Shown here one piece after another: positions 17,918 to 25,675 of a stretch of DNA of 64,000 nucleotides. Position 1 is the first letter of the stretch, and every line of letters starts with the position of its first letter. Under the pieces are notes generated by a model, which was given only the letters and a program-made list of their open reading frames with translations, was not told the DNA's origin and ran no database searches. The DNA is from Curtobacterium pusillum. GTDB lineage: Bacteria; Actinomycetota; Actinomycetes; Actinomycetales; Microbacteriaceae. A program made the position numbers and the translations under genes. Location: positions 921,261 through 985,260 of the forward strand of contig NZ_VDZH01000001.1 in the NCBI RefSeq assembly GCF_007673235.1, in the 5' to 3' direction.

Positions 17918-19237
17918 GTGCCGTCAACTATCGTCCAGGCCGTGCGTGATGAATTTCGTGGCTTCTATCCACCCACCCCAGGGGAGCTAGACCTCTTATG
18001 GGGAGGTGAGATAGTCCTTGACGCGAACGTACTACTCAATTTATACCGCTATCGGCCCGCTACCGTCTCTAATTTGCTCACAGTTCTAGGCAGGCTACAG
18101 ACCCAGATCTGGCTCCCGCACCAGGCGGCCGCAGAGTTCCACCGCAATCGCCTTGCGGTGATGAGCGCGCAACCGAAGGCATACGACGATCTGACCCGAG
18201 CAATCACCGAGGGACGCGGTAAGCTCCTCGCCGCCATTCGAAGCAAATCTCGACACCCTGAGATCGATGCGAAGCGGCTTGAAGAAATCACCAACGACAG
18301 CCTTGACGCGATCGAAATGGAGCTTTCTAGTCAGCTGCAGGAGTCAACGCCGCCGAGCCCCGCAGACCTTGCTATGGATCCGATCCTCGAACAGATTACC
18401 AAAATATTTGCAGATCGGGTTGGGAAAGCATTCGAAAATGAGGACCTAACTCGCCTTTATTCCCAAGCGGACGATCGGTTCGCAAAGTCAATACCGCCGG
18501 GGTACCGTGACGTCAAGAAAGAGGGCGATAACAAGTACGGCGATTTTGTAATCTGGAGTGAGATCCTCAAGCGTGGTCGCGAGAATCAGCGCCCCGTCAT
18601 TTTCATCACCGACGACCTGAAAGAAGATTGGTGGCAGCGATTCTCCGGTCACACTCTGGGTCCACAGCCAGCCCTGGTGCAAGAATTCCTGTCAGAAACG
18701 AATCAGCTATTCTACATATACGATCCGCGCCAATTCATCGACGAGGCGAGCAGGAGGCTATCAGTCCCGCTTGACGCGTCGACCCTCGGCGAAGTTGGCC
18801 AGGTGTCAAGAGAAGGTGACTTGATTGACCAAATTGATGAGCTCGACCGTATTGAGAGCGAACTCGAGATGCGTCGCGCGGTTCGCGCCGAGCAGAGCGA
18901 GCAGGCGATCCGGCACGCGCAACATGTGCTAGATCTTGAGAGGAAGAAGCGCTCCCTCGATAAGACGGTGAGTTCGTTACATTCGCGACTATTCGAAAAC
19001 GGCGGCAATGACTTCGATTCCCGCCTTGGCAGCGACCTCGACCGGCTTTCATTGTTCGAGCAGCAGTCAGATCTCGAAATCGCAATGATTGAGTCAAACC
19101 GTCTGCGGGGTGAGATTGAGCGAGTCAAGGGATCGCGCTATCGACTGCATCTGAGCGACGAGGAAACGGCAGCAATTGATCGACAACTCGCAGAAGTCAG
19201 GGCACGAAGGGCGGAAATCGAGCGTCATCTGCGTTGA
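17918..19237 (+). CDS. PIN-like nuclease domain (DUF4935/PIN_8 type) protein
   Basis: About 439 residues. The N-terminal 260 residues form a PIN-like domain: EIVLDANVLLNLY (first Asp), LPHQAAAEFHRNR (Glu), NKYGDFVIWSEI (Asp) and VIFITDDLKEDWW (Asp), the order seen in the DUF4935 group. The C-terminal 150 residues are a charged coiled coil. PIN domains cut RNA or DNA with two metal ions; stand-alone large PIN-like proteins are often on mobile DNA, but the target is unknown. The gene is visibly AT-richer than both neighbours and its last 41 bp overlap the convergent DUF1653 gene, suggesting acquisition. A GTG at 17918 is chosen after GAGGGG; a GTG at 17942 and a TTG at 17879 are alternatives. 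Confidence 0.78.
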   Translation: MPSTIVQAVRDEFRGFYPPTPGELDLLWGGEIVLDANVLLNLYRYRPATVSNLLTVLGRLQTQIWLPHQAAAEFHRNRLAVMSAQPKAYDDLTRAITEGRGKLLAAIRSKSRHPEIDAKRLEEITNDSLDAIEMELSSQLQESTPPSPADLAMDPILEQITKIFADRVGKAFENEDLTRLYSQADDRFAKSIPPGYRDVKKEGDNKYGDFVIWSEILKRGRENQRPVIFITDDLKEDWWQRFSGHTLGPQPALVQEFLSETNQLFYIYDPRQFIDEASRRLSVPLDASTLGEVGQVSREGDLIDQIDELDRIESELEMRRAVRAEQSEQAIRHAQHVLDLERKKRSLDKTVSSLHSRLFENGGNDFDSRLGSDLDRLSLFEQQSDLEIAMIESNRLRGEIERVKGSRYRLHLSDEETAAIDRQLAEVRARRAEIERHLR

Positions 19238-19502
19238 TGGGCAAGTCGCGCTTCGGTGCACGGGCTAGCCAAGGCTGGCCGCCGACACCGCCGGTGCGCA
19301 CAAAGCGCGGCCCGTCGTAGCCGTCGCGGGAGACGTGCGCCGTGAAGTCGGCGAGGGTGCGGACCCAGTGCCCGCGTTCGCCGTACAGCGCCTGGTAGAC
19401 GACGACCGGCTCCTCGGTCTCGACGTCCCGCGCGACGAGGAGCACCTCGTAGTCGTTCCCCTTGAAGTGGCGGTACCGGCCAGGCGTCACGTCGTCGCTC
19501 AT
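19197..19502 (-). CDS. DUF1653 domain protein
   Basis: 101 residues. The first 65 are a DUF1653 domain: GRYRHFKGNDYEVLLVARD, EEPVVVYQALYGERGHWVRTLADF, the small SH3-like fold of this family. It has no known function. The last 35 residues are an extension that overlaps the end of the convergent PIN gene by 41 bp, so the C-terminus may have been altered when that gene arrived. Confidence 0.85.
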   Translation of the reverse strand: MSDDVTPGRYRHFKGNDYEVLLVARDVETEEPVVVYQALYGERGHWVRTLADFTAHVSRDGYDGPRFVRTGGVGGQPWLARAPKRDLPINADDARFPPFVP

Positions 19503-19550
19503 GCCCCCGATGCTAGGGCCGCTCCTCAGGCGCTCGGTACGCTCGGCACC

Positions 19551-20162
19551 ATGAGCGAGCAGACCGAGCAGGCACGAACCGAGCGTGGCCTCGACCGCCT
19601 CGTGAACTTCTCCGACGCAACCGTGGCGATCGCGATCACGCTCCTCATCCTCCCGCTCGTCGACATCGCCGGGGAGCTCACGGGCGGCGAGAGCGCGGGC
19701 GACCTGCTCGGTGACCACTGGCCGGCGCTCCTGGAGTTCTTCGTCACGTTCTGGGTGATCTCGCGCTTCTGGACCCTGCACCACCAGGTGTTCGAGCACG
19801 TGCGCTCCTACAACCTGCGGATCATGCGCCTGAACTTCCTGTGGCTGATCAGCATCGTGTTCCTGCCGTTCGCCGCCAACCTGCTCAACACCAGCGCGAG
19901 CGGGGACCGGGTGTCGCACGGGCTGTACCTCGGGAGCATGGTCGTCACGAGCCTGACGCTCACCGTCATCGAGTGGCAACTCCGCCGCTCCCCGGAGCTG
20001 CTGTCCTCGCCGCTCGGGGACAGCTGGAAGGGCCCGACCGCCGCCGGCCTGCTCGCCCTGGCCCTCGTGCTCGCGATGATCTTCCCGTCGGTCGGCCTGT
20101 ACTGGGTGCTGCTCCTGCTGCTGCAGACCCCGATCGCTGCGATCGTCCGTCGCCGCCGCTGA
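19551..20162 (+). CDS. TMEM175-family membrane protein
   Basis: 203 residues. The first helix carries the TMEM175 hallmark FSDATVAIAITLLILPL at residues 20-36. Five more hydrophobic segments follow, fitting the six-helix repeat unit of TMEM175-type potassium channels. Bacterial members assemble as tetramers and conduct K+; conduction here is inferred from the motif. The ATG at 19551 is 48 bp from the divergent DUF1653 start. Confidence 0.85.
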   Translation: MSEQTEQARTERGLDRLVNFSDATVAIAITLLILPLVDIAGELTGGESAGDLLGDHWPALLEFFVTFWVISRFWTLHHQVFEHVRSYNLRIMRLNFLWLISIVFLPFAANLLNTSASGDRVSHGLYLGSMVVTSLTLTVIEWQLRRSPELLSSPLGDSWKGPTAAGLLALALVLAMIFPSVGLYWVLLLLLQTPIAAIVRRRR

Positions 20163-20219
20163 CCTGTCACAGTCGGTCATCTCGGTGACCCGGACGCCCG
20201 AACGACGTACCGTCACGGC

Positions 20220-20663
20220 ATGACCGTCATCGCGGCCGTCGCCGTCCTCGTGGGAGTCCTCGCACTCGCCACGGTCCTCGGCGTGGTGCTGCGCGCGCGA
20301 ACCGGACGCGCACGAAGCGGCCGCACGGACACGCACCTCACCGCGGACCTCGCCCCCGCCGACGCCTTCGGCCCCGCCGCCACCCTCGTGCAGTTCTCCA
20401 CCCCGACGTGCGCCCGTTGCCCGGCCACCCGCCGTCAACTCGACGCCGTCGCCGACACCACCCCCGGTGTCACGCGCATCGAGATCGACCTCGCCGACCG
20501 CCCCGAGCTCGCCCGACGCTTCGACGTCATGCAGACCCCCACGGTCCTGCTCCTCGACGCGGACCGCACGGTCCGCACCCGCTTCGGAGGACCGCCCCGT
20601 CCCGCCGAGCTCTCCGCAGCCCTCGACACCGTCCTGACCCCAGGCACAGAGGAGTCCCGATGA
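20220..20663 (+). CDS. membrane-anchored thioredoxin-like protein
   Basis: 147 residues. One N-terminal membrane helix (residues 3-25) with a basic loop after it, then a thioredoxin fold with the redox motif CARC in FSTPTCARCPATRR and the cis-Pro segment DVMQTPTVLLLD. Its stop overlaps the start of the DUF4395 gene (ATGA), so the two are one operon. Thioredoxin plus DUF4395 pairs recur in actinobacteria; the topology suggests thiol redox chemistry at the membrane. Confidence 0.88.
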   Translation: MTVIAAVAVLVGVLALATVLGVVLRARTGRARSGRTDTHLTADLAPADAFGPAATLVQFSTPTCARCPATRRQLDAVADTTPGVTRIEIDLADRPELARRFDVMQTPTVLLLDADRTVRTRFGGPPRPAELSAALDTVLTPGTEESR

Positions 20664-21136
20664 CCACGCCCGCAACACCCGACAACGGCATCGACCCGCG
20701 CTCCCCACGCTTCGGCGCGGCCATCACGACCGTCCTGCTCGCCGCGACGATCGTCCTCACCCTGATCCCCGCGACGTGGGCGGCCGGCATCGTCCTGCTC
20801 GCCGTGATCGTGGTCCTCTTCGCCATCGGCGGCATCGCCGGCATCCGTCGACACCCCTACGGCGCGCTCTTCCGCCGGTTCATCCGCCCGCGGCTCGCCC
20901 CGCCGACCGAACTCGAGGCGCCCGAACCCCCGACGTTCGCCCAGCAGGTCGGCCTGGTCATCACGGCGCTGGCGTTCGTCCTCGCCCTGGTCGGCGTCCC
21001 GTACGCCGCCCCCGTCGGCGCCGCGATCGCGCTGGTCGCCGCCTTCCTCAACGCCGTCTTCGATGTCTGCATCGGCTGCCTGCTCTACGTGTGGCTGGTC
21101 CGGGCGGGCGTCTTCCGGCAGCGCACCACCGCCTGA
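20660..21136 (+). CDS. DUF4395 membrane protein
   Basis: 158 residues with four hydrophobic segments. The N-terminus GIDPRSPRFGAAIT and the C-terminal AAFLNAVFDVCIGCLLY with a CxxC pair are typical of DUF4395. Two Cys in a membrane helix next to a thioredoxin-like partner fit a role in passing electrons or disulfides across the membrane; that role is inference. It begins inside the stop of the thioredoxin-like gene. Confidence 0.85.
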   Translation: MTTPATPDNGIDPRSPRFGAAITTVLLAATIVLTLIPATWAAGIVLLAVIVVLFAIGGIAGIRRHPYGALFRRFIRPRLAPPTELEAPEPPTFAQQVGLVITALAFVLALVGVPYAAPVGAAIALVAAFLNAVFDVCIGCLLYVWLVRAGVFRQRTTA

Positions 21137-21207
21137 CGCGAGGGCCGGGAGGCGCGGCTCGCCCCCGTCACTCCGGCACCTCGCGCAGACGGCCGGTCCG
21201 CGCGCGC

Positions 21208-21924
21208 TCAGCCCAGCCGGCCACCACCGTCGACGTGCAGCGTGGTGCCGGTCACGAACCCGTTGTCGATCGCGAGCAACACCGCCGACACGACGTCGTC
21301 CGGCGCTCCGACGCGGCCGACTGGGTTCGACGCCGCTGTCTCGGCGAACATCCCCCGTTTGGCGTCCTCGCCCATGCCGTCCCACGCGCCGGAGTCGATG
21401 ATTCCCGGCGAGACCGCCACGGCACGCAGCGGCGCGAGCTCGACGGCGAGCGCCTCGACCAGGAACGACACCGCACCGTTCGTCGTCGCCATCACGGCGA
21501 GTCCCGGTGCCGGCTTCCACGCCGCGACGCCGGAGAACAGCACGAACGCGCCACCGGGGCGCATCACCGGAGCGAGGTGCTTCGCGAGCAGGATCGGCCC
21601 GACGACCTTGGCGTCGAACGCGCCGCTGATGGCTCCACGGTCGAGTTCGGACACCGGCCCGTTCGCGTGGGCAGCCGCGAGGGAGACGACCGCGTCGAAG
21701 GGCCCGGCTCCGACGAGCGCGGCGATCGACTCCTCGTCGCCGAGATCCGCGCGGAGCACTTCGACGCCGTCCAACGCCTCGGCCATCGCGGCCGCGGTCC
21801 GTTCGGGGTGGCGAGCGCCGATGACGGGTTCGTCCCCACGCTCGAGGAGTGTTGCGGCGATCGCGTGCCCGATGCCGGATCCGCCGCCGATGAGCAGGAT
21901 GCGCTTGCGGTCGTCGTTCGTCAT
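21208..21924 (-). CDS. atypical SDR-family protein lacking the catalytic Tyr/Lys
   Basis: 238 residues. The NAD(P)-binding motif GGGSGIGHAIA is intact near residue 13, GARHPER suggests NADP binding, and SLAAAHAN replaces the usual NNAG. The Ser of the active site is in FSGVAAW, but at the expected spacing for YxxxK the sequence reads VMATT, so both Tyr and Lys are missing. It may be a non-catalytic or differently acting member of the SDR family with this NGAVSF segment. It is divergent from the LysR gene 121 bp away and is its probable target. Confidence 0.83.
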   Translation of the reverse strand: MTNDDRKRILLIGGGSGIGHAIAATLLERGDEPVIGARHPERTAAAMAEALDGVEVLRADLGDEESIAALVGAGPFDAVVSLAAAHANGPVSELDRGAISGAFDAKVVGPILLAKHLAPVMRPGGAFVLFSGVAAWKPAPGLAVMATTNGAVSFLVEALAVELAPLRAVAVSPGIIDSGAWDGMGEDAKRGMFAETAASNPVGRVGAPDDVVSAVLLAIDNGFVTGTTLHVDGGGRLG

Positions 21925-22045
21925 GGTGTGGTCCTCTCGTCGTTCCGAACACGGCGGTCACCGTGCTCCGATGAGAACCGCAGCGGGTCCAACGCGCATC
22001 CCGAAACGTCTTCGATGTTCCCTGGTGATTCCATAGAATGCGTTG

Positions 22046-22882
22046 ATGGCCAACCTCCGAGCGTTCGAGGTCTTCCTCGCCGTCGTCGATGCCGGCTCGA
22101 TCTCCCGCGCTGCCCGGACCCTGCACCTCTCGCAGCCCGCCGTGTCCCACCAGATCGGGAGCCTCGAACGCGACCTCGGCGTCGCCGTCCTCGATCGCGG
22201 GCGGCACGGCGCGACCCTGACCGCCGCCGGGCGGGCCTTCGCTCCCGCAGCCCGGGCAGCGGTCGATGCCGCCGTCCGCGCCGACGCCGCAGCCCGGGGC
22301 CCCGTCGCGCTCCGGCTCGTCGTCGCGCAGAGCTTCACGGTGCCGTTCGTCGTTCCGGCGCTCCGCGACCTCGTCGACCGCGGCGTTCCACTCCCCACGC
22401 TGTCCGAGGGCTCGAGTGCCCGCACGATGGTCGAGGCGGTCCGCTCTGGCGAGCAGGACGTCGCGGTCGTTCCGGGGCCGGTGGAGGCGCCGGACCTGCT
22501 CCTCCGAACCGTCGGACACGAGGAGGTCGTCGTGGTCGGCTTCCCCGGAACGGCCATCACGCTCGAGGCCGTTGCCGACCGGCCCGTGATCGGCCTCCCG
22601 GTCGACCGCGGGTACGGACAGTGGCTCGCCGAACGCTTCGCCCGGGCAGGTCTCACTCCCGAGGTCGTCGCGACGGTCGACTCACCCGCGGCCGCCGCAG
22701 CCCTCGCGTCCGCTGGGCTCGGTACCGCCGTGGTACCGGAGTCCGCGGTCGCCCGCGCCGTGCCCCGGGCACACCTCGATCCACCGGTGCGCCGCGCGAT
22801 CGTGGTCGTCGCGCGCTCGCAGGACGTCGTCGACTCGGTCGCCTCGGCCTTCGAGCAGGAGGGAGAGCGGGACGCGTCGTAG
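22046..22882 (+). CDS. LysR-family transcriptional regulator
   Basis: 278 residues. The winged helix-turn-helix is at residues 1-60 (LRAFEVFLAVVDAGSIS, SQPAVSHQIGSLERDLG). A periplasmic-binding-protein-like effector domain follows. Divergent arrangement with the atypical SDR gene is the classic LysR layout, so it most likely controls that gene and itself from the 121-bp gap between them. Effector unknown. The ATG at 22046 is preferred over a TTG one codon earlier. Confidence 0.9.
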   Translation: MANLRAFEVFLAVVDAGSISRAARTLHLSQPAVSHQIGSLERDLGVAVLDRGRHGATLTAAGRAFAPAARAAVDAAVRADAAARGPVALRLVVAQSFTVPFVVPALRDLVDRGVPLPTLSEGSSARTMVEAVRSGEQDVAVVPGPVEAPDLLLRTVGHEEVVVVGFPGTAITLEAVADRPVIGLPVDRGYGQWLAERFARAGLTPEVVATVDSPAAAAALASAGLGTAVVPESAVARAVPRAHLDPPVRRAIVVVARSQDVVDSVASAFEQEGERDAS

Positions 22883-22889
22883 CAGGCCT

Positions 22890-22908
22890 GGAGGCGCGGC
22901 TCGCCTCC
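22890..22908. terminator. hairpin GGAGGCG-CGGCT-CGCCTCC
   Basis: A perfect 7-bp stem with a 5-base loop lies 8 bp after the lysR stop. There is no T-run, which is normal for high-GC actinobacterial terminators. It contains one of the TGGAGGCRCGGC units found repeatedly between genes in this window. Confidence 0.5.
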
Positions 22909-22924
22909 GCCCCGCCGCTCACGT

Positions 22925-22970
22925 CGCCGACGGCGGAGGCTCCCCCCAATGGCAGCCTCCGACGTCGGCG
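22925..22970. terminator. long two-part hairpin between convergent genes
   Basis: CGCCGAC at 22925-22931 and CGGAGGCT at 22934-22941 pair with AGCCTCCG at 22954-22961 and GTCGGCG at 22964-22970. This gives a 15-bp stem with one 2x2 internal loop and a 12-base apical loop. It lies between the ends of lysR and the ADP-ribosylglycohydrolase gene and can serve both strands. Confidence 0.7.
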
Positions 22971-22975
22971 CCGGG

Positions 22976-23923
22976 TCACGCGGTCAGCGCCTGCTCACTC
23001 AGCGTGACGAGGTCGTCCGCGCGCAGGTTCGGCCAGCCGTGCAACAGCTCGCGCCACTCGGGAGGCAGCGCCGATGCCCCGTAGATCGCTCCGGCCAGGC
23101 CTCCGGCGATCGCCGCGACCGTGTCGGTGTCGTTGCCCGTGCGGACGGCTCGGACGAGGGCGTCCTCGAGCGAGGTGCTGTGCTTGACCGCGGCGTACGC
23201 GGCCTGCATCGCGGAGACGACCCACCCGTTCGAGTCCGTGAAGTCCACCGGCTCGGAGTGCTCCGCCGTGACGAGGCGGTCAACCCACAGTCGGCGCCGG
23301 TCGAGGTCGAGCAGGTCGAGGCCGCGGAGGACGTCGAGCTCCCCGGTCAGCACCGCGTGCCGGATCGCGACGCACCAGAGCACGCACGCGTCCCCTGCGT
23401 CCGTCTCGAAATGCGTCAGGTCACTGATCGCCCGCGCCGCTGAGGCGAGCCGCTCCTCTTCTCCGATGTCCCCACGCAGGTAGGCGAGGACCAGCGGGGC
23501 GGTCCGCATCAGCGACCCGTTGCCGGCGGAGCGGCCCTTGAAGTCGTGTTCCTGCCGGGCCGCAGCGCGAGCGTGGGAGGCGGTCCGTGCCTCCAGGCCG
23601 GTGAGGACGTTGCGTGTCTGGATGCCGACGTCGGGCGCGTTGACCGACCACGCTGCCCAGGCGGCCACGAGGCCGTCGAGTGCCTCCTCGGAACCCGGGT
23701 CGCCGCCGCGCGCGACCGTGCGGAGGATCGGGACGGCCATGCTCGTGTCGTCCGTCCACTCTCCCGGGGCCCAGCCGAACGAGCCGCCGCCGGCCATCCG
23801 GATCGGGGTGGGCGCTGGGACGGCGGGGCGGAACTCGTAGCCGGCGCCGAGTGCGTCGCCGGCGGCGGAGCCGAGGACGGCACCGACGGCCCGGTCGACC
23901 TGGACGGTGGTCTGCGTGGTCAT
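22976..23923 (-). CDS. ADP-ribosylglycohydrolase-family protein
   Basis: 315 residues, a full-length all-helical DraG/ARH-type hydrolase. The metal-binding motifs are present: GSAAGDALGAGYE near residue 18, GEWTDDTSMA near 55 and GNDTDTVAAIAGGLAGAIYG near 270. Family members use two Mg2+ or Mn2+ ions to remove ADP-ribose from proteins or small molecules. The divergent neighbour is an NrtR-type NAD regulator and a palindrome sits 18 bp upstream of this start, so expression is probably tied to NAD or ADP-ribose level. Confidence 0.92.
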   Translation of the reverse strand: MTTQTTVQVDRAVGAVLGSAAGDALGAGYEFRPAVPAPTPIRMAGGGSFGWAPGEWTDDTSMAVPILRTVARGGDPGSEEALDGLVAAWAAWSVNAPDVGIQTRNVLTGLEARTASHARAAARQEHDFKGRSAGNGSLMRTAPLVLAYLRGDIGEEERLASAARAISDLTHFETDAGDACVLWCVAIRHAVLTGELDVLRGLDLLDLDRRRLWVDRLVTAEHSEPVDFTDSNGWVVSAMQAAYAAVKHSTSLEDALVRAVRTGNDTDTVAAIAGGLAGAIYGASALPPEWRELLHGWPNLRADDLVTLSEQALTA

Positions 23924-23941
23924 GTGAGCCTCCGATGCAGG

Positions 23942-23961
23942 TTTACGCGGAATTGCGTAAA
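23942..23961. promoter_or_regulatory. candidate NrtR operator 1
   Basis: TTTACGC-N6-GCGTAAA, a perfect 20-bp palindrome, lies 18 bp upstream of the ADP-ribosylglycohydrolase start. A near-identical site begins 44 bp to the right. AT-rich ends in GC-rich surroundings support a protein-binding site. Confidence 0.8.
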
Positions 23962-23985
23962 AGCGAGTCTGCACGCTCCTGCTGG

Positions 23986-24005
23986 TTTGCGCAAGTGTGC
24001 GTAAA
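23986..24005. promoter_or_regulatory. candidate NrtR operator 2
   Basis: TTTGCGC-N6-GCGTAAA, one mismatch from operator 1, lies 9 bp upstream of the regulator gene. The two sites are 44 bp apart centre to centre, about four helical turns, so both could be filled on one face of the DNA and both genes repressed. Confidence 0.8.
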
Positions 24006-24014
24006 CTCGTGCTC

Positions 24015-24659
24015 ATGACGAACGAGTACCGCGACGCCGACGGCAAGCGCCTGACGGACTACCCGCGCCCGTCGGTGGCCGTGGACACCGCGGTGCTCAC
24101 GGTTCCCGCGGGCGGACCGCTCTCGGTGCTGCAGGTGCTCGACGCGGTCGACGGGGACTGGCGGCTGCCCGGGACGTTCGTGCACGAGGGCGAGCAGCTG
24201 GCTTCGGCCGTCCTGCGGTCGCTCTCCACGAAGGCCGGCGTGACGGGGCTCGCGCCGGAGCAGTTGCACGTGTTCGACGACCCCTCGCGCGACGACCGGG
24301 GGTGGGTACTGTCGGTCGCGCACCTCGACGTCGTGCCGGCGTCAGCGCTCGAGCCCGATGGTTCGCGGGCCCGGATCGTGCCGGTCGCCGACACCCTCGG
24401 CATGGTGCACGGGCACGACGACATCGTCGCGTTCGCGGTCGCCCGACTCCGGGCCGCGTACTCCGACGCGCCGGACACGCACGGACTGCTGGCCGAGCCG
24501 TTCACGATGACGGAGCTGCGGCGGGTGCACGAGGCCATCCGCGGCGAGGCGCTCCTGCCGGACTCGTTCCGGCGGGCGATGCTGCCGATGCTGACGGCGA
24601 CCGAGGCGAAGCGAGCCGAGGGGCCGGGGAAGCCGGCGACGCGGTACCGGCGGGGCTGA
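24015..24659 (+). CDS. nrtR: NrtR-type Nudix/winged-helix regulator
   Basis: 214 residues. The N-terminal 140 residues follow the Nudix fold (AVDTAVLTV, WRLPGTFVHEGE), but the Nudix box is degraded: RSLSTKAGV stands where REUxEExGU is expected, so the catalytic Glu residues are gone. The C-terminal 70 residues form a winged helix (FTMTELRRVHEAIRGE, DSFRRAML) ending in RYRRG. This is the NrtR layout, in which a non-hydrolysing Nudix domain senses ADP-ribose-type ligands and controls NAD metabolism. The two palindromes next to it fit autoregulation. The ATG at 24015 is the first after the second palindrome. Confidence 0.85.
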   Translation: MTNEYRDADGKRLTDYPRPSVAVDTAVLTVPAGGPLSVLQVLDAVDGDWRLPGTFVHEGEQLASAVLRSLSTKAGVTGLAPEQLHVFDDPSRDDRGWVLSVAHLDVVPASALEPDGSRARIVPVADTLGMVHGHDDIVAFAVARLRAAYSDAPDTHGLLAEPFTMTELRRVHEAIRGEALLPDSFRRAMLPMLTATEAKRAEGPGKPATRYRRG

Positions 24660-25469
24660 TCAGTTCCCCGCTGCTCGCGGGATGATGCAATCGCTCTCCA
24701 CGAGCAGTTCGTTCGACTTCGCCCGGTACTCGATCTCGGAGAGCGTGTCGGCCGGCCGGAGCGACGGATCCCCGTCCCCCTGGTACGTGTAGGCGTGGTC
24801 GGCGCCGCGGCTCGCCTCGTCCCGATCGTCGAAGTGGTCCGACAGCGCCTCGGTTGTCGCGTCGCGGTCCAGGGAGTCGGGCAGCGCGATCGTCGCCGTG
24901 TAGGTCGTGCAGGCGTTGCCCCCCTCGGTCTTCCCCGCGGTGAAGTCACGTCGGACGTCCACGGCGTCACGACGGAGGTGCAGCACACCGAGCGCCTCGG
25001 TGATCTCGGGGTCCATGCGGTCCGCGGCCTGGTGCGCGTCGGCCGGGTCCGCAGGGTCCAGTTCGTCGAGCTCGTCCTGTGCGAGCGTCGCGCGGTAGGC
25101 CCGATCGTCGGCGGGTGCCTGCCGGATGACACCGACGGCAGGCAGGACGACGCACACCCCGGCGACACCGACGCACAGGGCGGCGACGACCGTCAGGACG
25201 ACTGCCGGTCGACCGTCCCGGCGGCGACGCACCGCGACGATCCCGATGGCGAGGAGGACGAGCGGGACGCCGAGACCGATGACCAGCGCAGCGATCTGCG
25301 AGCCCAGGTAGTCGCAGCTGCCGTGGTTGAAGGTGCGCCAACTGACCGAGATCAGCGTGATGACCTGGAGGCCGAGGGCGAACGCCGTCGCGATCGGGGC
25401 CACCACGGCGAGCACCACCAGCAGTCCTCGGCCGATCCCCTCCGGCCTCGACGAATCGTCGTCCCCCAC
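24660..25469 (-). CDS. membrane protein with C-terminal soluble domain
   Basis: 269 residues. Four membrane segments in the first 140 residues include a loop with the only conserved-looking Cys (HGSCDYLGSQI). An extracytoplasmic domain of about 130 residues follows, with two Cys (NACTTYTATIALPD, ESDCIIP). No family recognised. The GTG at 25469 follows AGGGGAGGG at good spacing and was chosen over the longer frame. Its stop abuts that of the nrtR gene. Confidence 0.6.
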   Translation of the reverse strand: MGDDDSSRPEGIGRGLLVVLAVVAPIATAFALGLQVITLISVSWRTFNHGSCDYLGSQIAALVIGLGVPLVLLAIGIVAVRRRRDGRPAVVLTVVAALCVGVAGVCVVLPAVGVIRQAPADDRAYRATLAQDELDELDPADPADAHQAADRMDPEITEALGVLHLRRDAVDVRRDFTAGKTEGGNACTTYTATIALPDSLDRDATTEALSDHFDDRDEASRGADHAYTYQGDGDPSLRPADTLSEIEYRAKSNELLVESDCIIPRAAGN

Positions 25470-25540
25470 GAGCCCTCCCCTGTCGTCAGGTCCAGGGTGC
25501 CACACCGGGGTGCCGCCGAAAGCACCGCCGCCGCGCATCG

Positions 25541-25593
25541 AGTGAGCAGAAGACGTCGAGTCCACCGCAGTGACTCGACGTCTTCTGCTCACT
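25541..25593. repeat. perfect 22-bp inverted repeat
   Basis: The arm at 25541-25562 begins AGTGAGCAGAAGACG and is exactly repeated inverted at 25572-25593, with a 9-base loop. It lies between two divergent genes, so it is not at the 3' end of either. It may be a REP-like element, a small mobile-element remnant or a regulatory hairpin. Confidence 0.75.
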
Positions 25594-25629
25594 GAACGAA
25601 CAGGCGCCCGCCCCGCCCCGCCGTAACGG

Positions 25630-25675
25630 GCAATTTGCTTTCACGCCTAGCGCCCGCCCGTGCAATGCGCTTTCA
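25630..25675. promoter_or_regulatory. two direct-repeat operator candidates for the MurR-like regulator
   Basis: GCAATTTGCTTTCA at 25630-25643 and GCAATGCGCTTTCA at 25662-25675 match at 12 of 14 positions and are 32 bp apart, three helical turns. The second ends at the A of the first possible start codon. Position and repetition fit binding sites for the RpiR-type regulator encoded just downstream. Confidence 0.65.
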
